Shown here: piece by piece, positions 6,947 through 10,399 of the stretch
How positions within the stretch are numbered: position 1 is the first letter of the stretch
Layout of the letters: each line of letters starts with the position of its first letter
NCBI GenBank assembly: GCA_946629405.1
Contig: CAMOXW010000217.1
Location: 1 to 10,399, forward strand
Length of the DNA stretch: 10,399 nucleotides
DNA from: an uncultured Ruminococcus sp.
Lineage (GTDB): Bacteria; Bacillota_A; Clostridia; Oscillospirales; Ruminococcaceae
Reading direction: 5' to 3'
The notes under the pieces: generated by a model
Told to the model about the DNA's origin: nothing
Seen by the model: only the letters and a program-made list of their open reading frames with translations
The model's database searches: none
Position numbers and translations under genes: made by a program

Positions 6947-6970
6947 ACAATATATTCAATAAAAAGTCAA
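6942..6970 (-). promoter_or_regulatory. Leftward promoter for the Crp/Fnr regulator gene
   Basis: On the - strand TTGACT (6970-6965), exactly 17 bp, then TATCAT (6947-6942), with a predicted start near 6935. Its -10 box overlaps the rightward -10 box almost base for base, so the two promoters should exclude each other. Confidence 0.75.
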
Positions 6971-6996
6971 GCATTATTATTTTAGGAGGTCATATC

Positions 6997-7260
6997 ATGA
7001 AGGTTGATGTTATCGGTGAGCAGATATCTCAGGAGGAGATCGATGCTTATATCGAATACGGAAAAAAGAAGTACAGTGACAGGAATATCAAGGGCATGAC
7101 TGTAAAGGTAGACGGCGAGTACGTTGATCTTCAGTACGAATTTGACGACGTTCCGTTCGACCGTATAAGGCGTATAACCGGCTATCTGGTAGGTACCCTT
7201 GACCGCTTCAACAACGGCAAGCGTGCCGAGGAGCATGACAGAGTAAAGCACAGCGTATGA
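6997..7260 (+). CDS. NrdD C-terminal (glycyl-radical hairpin)-like stand-alone small protein
   Basis: This 87-residue cysteine-free protein's C-terminal third resembles the end of anaerobic ribonucleoside-triphosphate reductase NrdD. RRITGYL (58-64), then RFNNGK (70-75), then an E-rich stretch and DRVKH (81-85), match NrdD's R-x-CGYLG, RPFNxGK and RVKH in the same order and spacing. The segment fits the glycyl-radical signature around Gly62 except that Thr61 replaces the usual Cys/Ser/Ala. The N-terminal half ([10 protein letters not shown], then a strand-rich [12 protein letters not shown]) is not the zinc-ribbon part of NrdD. The catalytic barrel is absent, so it cannot be a reductase by itself. 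It could be a replacement radical domain (as GrcA is for pyruvate formate-lyase), a decoy or regulator, or a structural relative. A strong AGGAGGT precedes the ATG. It is followed after 53 bp by rubrerythrin and is divergent from a Crp/Fnr regulator. Confidence 0.8.
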   Translation: MKVDVIGEQISQEEIDAYIEYGKKKYSDRNIKGMTVKVDGEYVDLQYEFDDVPFDRIRRITGYLVGTLDRFNNGKRAEEHDRVKHSV

Positions 7261-7263
7261 TTT

Positions 7264-7279
7264 CCGTTCCCCGGAACGG
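7264..7279 (+). other. Short GC-rich hairpin between the small gene and rubrerythrin
   Basis: CCGTTC and GAACGG flank a four-base loop just after the stop codon of the 87-residue gene. No T-run follows, so it is not a standard terminator. It could be an mRNA-stabilising or processing stem that sets different levels for the two genes. Confidence 0.45.
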
Positions 7280-7298
7280 TCATGATAATTTATATTAC

Positions 7299-7304
7299 GG
7301 AGGT
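7299..7304 (+). promoter_or_regulatory. Ribosome binding site deciding the rubrerythrin start
   Basis: GGAGGT lies nine bases before the ATG at 7314, immediately ahead of the rubredoxin domain. The frame is open further upstream from 7257, but that extension would encode non-rubrerythrin residues and would include this site in coding sequence. Confidence 0.75.
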
Positions 7305-7313
7305 AAGATCATT

Positions 7314-7865
7314 ATGAAGAAGTATGTATGTCCTGTTTGCGGATATGTACATGAAGGAGATGCGCCCCCTGAGAAATGTCCTCAGTGCGGAGTGCCCGGC
7401 TCAAAGTTCATTGAGAAGGAAGCCGACGAGAAGCTTGTTTTTGCTTGTGAGCATGAGCTGGGAGTAGCAAAGGCGGTTACAGACCCTGAGATAATCGAGG
7501 GACTGCGTTCTAATTTCACAGGTGAATGTACAGAGGTAGGTATGTACCTTGCAATGGCAAGAGTAGCCTACAGAGAGGGATATGCCGAGATCGGCGCATA
7601 CTGGGAGAAGGCAGCTTTCGAGGAAGCTGAACACGCTGCAAAGTTTGCAGAGCTTCTGGGCGAGGTGCTCTCAGATTCCACTAAAGAAAATCTGGAAAAG
7701 AGAGTTGCTGCGGAACACGGCGCTACCGAGGGTAAGCTCAGGCTTGCAAAGAGAGCTAAGGAGCTGAATCTGGATGCTATCCACGATACAGTTCATGAAA
7801 TGGCAAGAGATGAAGCTCGTCACGGCAAAGCATTCGAGGGACTTCTCAAGAGATATTTCGGTTAA
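7314..7865 (+). CDS. Reverse rubrerythrin (N-terminal rubredoxin, C-terminal diiron domain)
   Basis: This 183-residue soluble non-haem iron protein is expected to reduce hydrogen peroxide, and in relatives also oxygen, to water using reduced rubredoxin-type electrons. The N-terminal rubredoxin domain has Cys6, Cys9, Cys22 and Cys25 (YVCPVCGY and KCPQCG) binding one iron. The ferritin-like four-helix domain supplies candidate diiron ligands in GECTE (Glu71, Glu74), EEAEH (Glu104, His107), EH (134-135) and DEARH (Glu167, His170). Rubredoxin before the diiron domain is the reverse order relative to classical rubrerythrin, as in the oxygen-induced Clostridium acetobutylicum protein, and the length matches that type. 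It lies downstream of the NrdD-tail-like gene, probably co-transcribed, with a strong terminator after it. The context points to oxygen or peroxide defence. Confidence 0.95.
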   Translation: MKKYVCPVCGYVHEGDAPPEKCPQCGVPGSKFIEKEADEKLVFACEHELGVAKAVTDPEIIEGLRSNFTGECTEVGMYLAMARVAYREGYAEIGAYWEKAAFEEAEHAAKFAELLGEVLSDSTKENLEKRVAAEHGATEGKLRLAKRAKELNLDAIHDTVHEMARDEARHGKAFEGLLKRYFG

Positions 7866-7874
7866 ATAATACAT

Positions 7875-7907
7875 TTGCGGCAGGCAAGCGTCTGCCGCAA
7901 TTTTTTT
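7875..7907 (+). terminator. Strong intrinsic terminator after rubrerythrin
   Basis: A perfect 9-bp stem (TTGCGGCAG with CTGCCGCAA) and an 8-base loop are followed directly by seven T residues. It separates the rubrerythrin transcript from the next promoter. Confidence 0.93.
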
Positions 7908-7927
7908 GTATATTTTTCATAAACTAC

Positions 7928-7956
7928 TTGTAATTTCCGAAGATATTTGATATAAT
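7928..7956 (+). promoter_or_regulatory. Promoter for the HAD/GH3 genes
   Basis: TTGTAA (7928-7933), exactly 17 bp, then a perfect TATAAT (7951-7956). The predicted start is near 7963 with a leader of about 32 nt, and GGGAG is the ribosome site before the ATG at 7995. It is the only clear promoter between the terminator and this gene pair. Confidence 0.8.
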
Positions 7957-7994
7957 TATGTTATACTTGCTGATGCAGACCGGGAGAAAAAATT

Positions 7995-8723
7995 ATGCAC
8001 TATAACTTATTGTTCGATCTTGATCAGACCCTGCTTGATTTCCATGCTTCCGAGCATTCAGCCTTGAAGACTGTCATGGAAAGGGAACATCAGGTGTTCA
8101 CGGAAGAAAAGTACATCTTCTTCAAACAGGTCAATAAAAAACTCTGGCTCGAATTTGAAAAAGGCATAATAACAAAAGATGACCTTTTCAGTACAAGGTT
8201 CATGCTTTTGTTCAGGGAGTGCGGCTGTGAAATCAAAGAGTCGGAGCTTCTGAGAATAAACAGTGATTTTATAGACTGTATGTCGCACAGCGGCGTTTTA
8301 ATGGACGGTGCACTGGATTTCCTGAAAAAAATCGAAGAAAATGTGCCGGATGCGAGGGCGTATGTCATTACAAACGGCGCTGAGAGAAATGCTCTTGGAA
8401 GGATCGCGTCCACAGGGCTGAAGGAACATCTGTGTGAACTGTTCATAAGCGAAGCAATGGGAACATCAAAGCCGGCACGGGAATTCTTTGATATAGTAAA
8501 AAGCATAATAAAAGAGCCTGATGAGAGCTATATTGTCATCGGCGACTCACTTACATCGGATATGCTTGGCGCAAAGAATGCAGGTCTCATAAGCTGCTGG
8601 TTCATGCCTGAAGGGGATATCGAAGGAGCGGTTAAGGAATATGAGATCGACTATACAGCTTCATCTTTTGATGAGCTGTTTGAAGTAATAGTAAAATGGT
8701 CATCCGCTTTAAGGAAGCAATAA
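7995..8723 (+). CDS. HAD-superfamily hydrolase, YjjG-like nucleotidase/phosphatase
   Basis: This 242-residue cytoplasmic haloacid-dehalogenase-fold phosphatase has all four catalytic motifs. Motif I is FDLDQTLLDF, with nucleophile Asp8 and general acid Asp10. Motif II is ITNG (Thr126). Motif III is Lys159 in GTSKP. Motif IV is GDSLTSD (183-189), with Mg2+-binding Asp184 and Asp189. A helical C1 cap lies between motifs I and II (about 18-100). The order, size and DLDxTLLDF opening match the YjjG/YfnB subgroup, whose E. coli member acts on pyrimidine nucleoside monophosphates. The substrate here cannot be told from sequence; a sugar phosphate is possible given the next gene. It is followed after 20 bp by a beta-glucosidase-type gene, probably as one operon. 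Confidence 0.92.
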   Translation: MHYNLLFDLDQTLLDFHASEHSALKTVMEREHQVFTEEKYIFFKQVNKKLWLEFEKGIITKDDLFSTRFMLLFRECGCEIKESELLRINSDFIDCMSHSGVLMDGALDFLKKIEENVPDARAYVITNGAERNALGRIASTGLKEHLCELFISEAMGTSKPAREFFDIVKSIIKEPDESYIVIGDSLTSDMLGAKNAGLISCWFMPEGDIEGAVKEYEIDYTASSFDELFEVIVKWSSALRKQ

Positions 8724-8743
8724 TAAATTATCTGAGGTGAATT

Positions 8744-10399
8744 ATGAAAAAAGTACTTGACTGGCAGAAATACCTTGATACGGCAGCGATGACTGCTGCC
8801 GAGGGTATCGTAATGCTGAAAAACGACAACGAGGCACTCCCTCTGAAGGCAGACGACGTGGTGTCAGTATTCGGAAGGATACAGCTCCATTACTACAAAT
8901 CCGGAACAGGCTCCGGAGGAATGGTCAATGTTACAAAGGTTACCGGAATAGTTGAAGGTCTGGAGGAAGCCGGAGTAAAGCTGAACACCAAGCTTCTCGA
9001 CATCTACCGCAAATGGGATGAGGCGAATCCCTATGATCTTGGCGGAGGCTGGGGAAGCGAGCCGTGGTCGCAGAAGGAGATGCCGCTGGACGACAAGACA
9101 GTCGCGGAAGCAGCCGCTCTGAGCAGCAAGGCAATAGTAATAATCGGCAGAACAGCCGGCGAGGAGCAGGATGCCCGCATAGAGGAGGGATCGTATCTTC
9201 TTACCGGAACTGAGAAGGATATGCTTGGAAAGGTGTGCAGGCATTTTGAAAGCGTGATAGTTCTTCTGAATGTCGGCGGACTTGTGGATATGTCATTTGT
9301 TGACGAATATTCGCCTGATTCTGTGCTTTATGTATGGCAGGGAGGAATGACCGGCGGAACAGGAACAGCAGCCGTCCTTACAGGAAAGGTAAGTCCTTCC
9401 GGAAAGCTTCCGGACACTATCGCATACAATGTATCGGACTATCCTTCGGATAAGAATTTCGGCGATAAGGTGAGCAACCGCTACTGTGAGGATATATATG
9501 TAGGATACCGCTGGTTCGAGACCTTTGCAAAGGACAGGGTACGCTATCCATTCGGATATGGACTTTCCTACACGACCTTCAGGACAGAGGTACTCGATAT
9601 CACCGGTGATGAAGACATGGTATTCAGGGTAAAGGTAACGAATACCGGCAGCTTCAAGGGCAAGGAGGTAGTTCAGCTTTACGTTGAGAAGCCCCAGGGC
9701 AAGCTTGGTCAGCCATTAAGAGTTCTCTGCGGCTTTGAAAAGACAGACGAGCTCGGACCGGGACAGTCACAGGAGCTTGAGCTTGTACTTCCCGGCTCGA
9801 CGCTTGAACTTGCATCATATGATGATTCCGGATGTACCGGCAATCCTGACTGCTGGGTGCTTGAAGCCGGAGATTATCGTTTTTACGTTGGTACAGATGT
9901 GCGTTCAGCGGAGCTTGCCTGCGAGGACAGGGTCCCGGAGACCGTGGTAGTTGAGAAGGCAACTCAGGCAATGGCGCCTGTGCAGAGTTACAGGCGCATC
10001 AGACCTGTTGAGAAGGACGGCGGCTATATTCCCGGCGAGGAGGAAGTACCGCTCAGCCGGGTAGATGAGGCAGCGAGAAGGCTTGAAGGAATGCCGGCAG
10101 AGCTGCCGTATACAGGAGATAAGGGGATAAAGCTCAGCGACGTTCTCAGCGGCAGGAGCAGTCTTGACGAATTTGTCGCACAGCTTACAGATAAAGAACT
10201 TTCGTGCATTATCAGAGGCGAAGGAATGGGAAGTCCGAGAGTAACGGCAGGTACAGCTTCAGCGTTCGGCGGAGTATCCGATGAGCTTGAAAACTACGGT
10301 ATACCGGCGGTATGCTGTTCGGACGGACCATCCGGCATGAGGCTTGACTGCGGTACAAAGGCGTTCAGTCTTCCTAACGGAACGATGATAGCCTCAACC
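8744..10399 (+). CDS. Family 3 glycoside hydrolase with inverted domain order (3' end outside window)
   Basis: The first 552 residues are present with no stop before the window edge. The GH3 C-terminal alpha/beta domain comes first (about 15-275): AAEGIVMLKN near the start, GRTAGEEQDA (135-144) with Glu140 aligned to the GEG-loop acid/base glutamate of GH3 enzymes, KLPDTIAYN, and the closing YPFGYGLSYTTF (268-279). A fibronectin-III-like domain follows (about 282-385, VTNTGSFKGKEVVQLYVEKP). After a linker, the normally N-terminal barrel domain begins near 465, with SDGPSGMR (526-533) in its substrate-binding region. The nucleophile aspartate would be beyond the window. This permuted order is known in rumen beta-glucosidases such as Butyrivibrio BglA. 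There is no signal peptide, so it is likely cytoplasmic, hydrolysing imported oligosaccharides or glycosides. The start has GAGGTGA upstream. The exact sugar specificity is unknown. Confidence 0.93.
   Translation, partial: MKKVLDWQKYLDTAAMTAAEGIVMLKNDNEALPLKADDVVSVFGRIQLHYYKSGTGSGGMVNVTKVTGIVEGLEEAGVKLNTKLLDIYRKWDEANPYDLGGGWGSEPWSQKEMPLDDKTVAEAAALSSKAIVIIGRTAGEEQDARIEEGSYLLTGTEKDMLGKVCRHFESVIVLLNVGGLVDMSFVDEYSPDSVLYVWQGGMTGGTGTAAVLTGKVSPSGKLPDTIAYNVSDYPSDKNFGDKVSNRYCEDIYVGYRWFETFAKDRVRYPFGYGLSYTTFRTEVLDITGDEDMVFRVKVTNTGSFKGKEVVQLYVEKPQGKLGQPLRVLCGFEKTDELGPGQSQELELVLPGSTLELASYDDSGCTGNPDCWVLEAGDYRFYVGTDVRSAELACEDRVPETVVVEKATQAMAPVQSYRRIRPVEKDGGYIPGEEEVPLSRVDEAARRLEGMPAELPYTGDKGIKLSDVLSGRSSLDEFVAQLTDKELSCIIRGEGMGSPRVTAGTASAFGGVSDELENYGIPAVCCSDGPSGMRLDCGTKAFSLPNGTMIAST

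Noticed and set aside
6997..7260. Complete anaerobic ribonucleotide reductase or a truncated pseudogene of it
   Set aside because: The gene has its own strong ribosome site and a distinct N-terminal half, and no remains of the barrel domain lie upstream, so it reads as an intact small protein.
7264..7279. Intrinsic terminator before rubrerythrin
   Set aside because: The stem is short and no run of T follows; read-through is expected.
7257..7313. Longer rubrerythrin reading from 7257
   Set aside because: The extension contains the ribosome site and the hairpin, and does not resemble the N-terminus of rubrerythrins.
8864..9244. 126-residue open frame on the - strand
   Set aside because: It lies wholly inside the GH3 gene, has no ribosome site and shows no recognisable motif; a shadow of the coding strand.
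1..10399. Mobile elements, CRISPR arrays, tRNA or rRNA genes
   Set aside because: No transposase or integrase frames, no regularly spaced repeats and no RNA-gene signatures were seen on either strand by eye.

Overview
The window looks like chromosomal DNA of an anaerobic, probably plant-fibre-degrading Clostridia member, most like Ruminococcus and relatives. That placement is an inference from several things: a reverse-type rubrerythrin, a Crp/Fnr regulator of a style common in that group, a domain-permuted family 3 glycoside hydrolase of the kind known from Ruminococcus and Butyrivibrio, a divergent clostridial second type II topoisomerase, AGGAGG-type ribosome sites and near-consensus vegetative promoters. 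It is densely coded. No RNA genes, insertion sequences, CRISPR arrays or phage genes were seen.

Layout. (1) 3-779, + strand: the C-terminal third of a heavy-metal-type (P1B-like) P-type ATPase, cut by the window start. It ends at a long stem (786-818) shared with the convergent operon. (2) 6229 down to 825, - strand: an operon headed by a perfect-consensus promoter (TTGACA-17-TATAAT). It carries uppP (undecaprenyl-diphosphate phosphatase), a divergent ParE/GyrB-like subunit, a 74-residue four-cysteine zinc-ribbon protein, and a divergent ParC/GyrA-like subunit. The genes are separated by 16 bp or less, and the zinc-ribbon stop overlaps the parC start. (3) 6226-6894, - strand: a Crp/Fnr-family regulator immediately upstream of that operon. 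(4) 6895-6996: a compact divergent promoter region with a 16-bp perfect palindrome and two opposed promoters that share one -10 box. (5) 6997-7865, + strand: an 87-residue cysteine-free protein resembling the extreme C-terminus (glycyl-radical hairpin) of anaerobic ribonucleotide reductase NrdD, followed by a reverse rubrerythrin and a strong terminator. (6) 7928-10399, + strand: a fresh promoter, a YjjG-like HAD phosphatase, and a GH3 enzyme with inverted domain order that runs off the window end.

How the parts may work together. The topoisomerase subunits should form one A2B2 enzyme, and the small zinc-ribbon protein is so tightly embedded that it may be a partner. The Crp/Fnr regulator, the NrdD-tail-like protein and rubrerythrin look like an oxygen-injury module in an anaerobe. 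Oxygen cleaves glycyl-radical enzymes at the radical glycine; Escherichia coli repairs pyruvate formate-lyase with the stand-alone spare domain GrcA/YfiD, and the 87-residue protein could be an analogous part for NrdD. This is the most interesting hypothesis in the window and it is an inference, not a demonstrated function.
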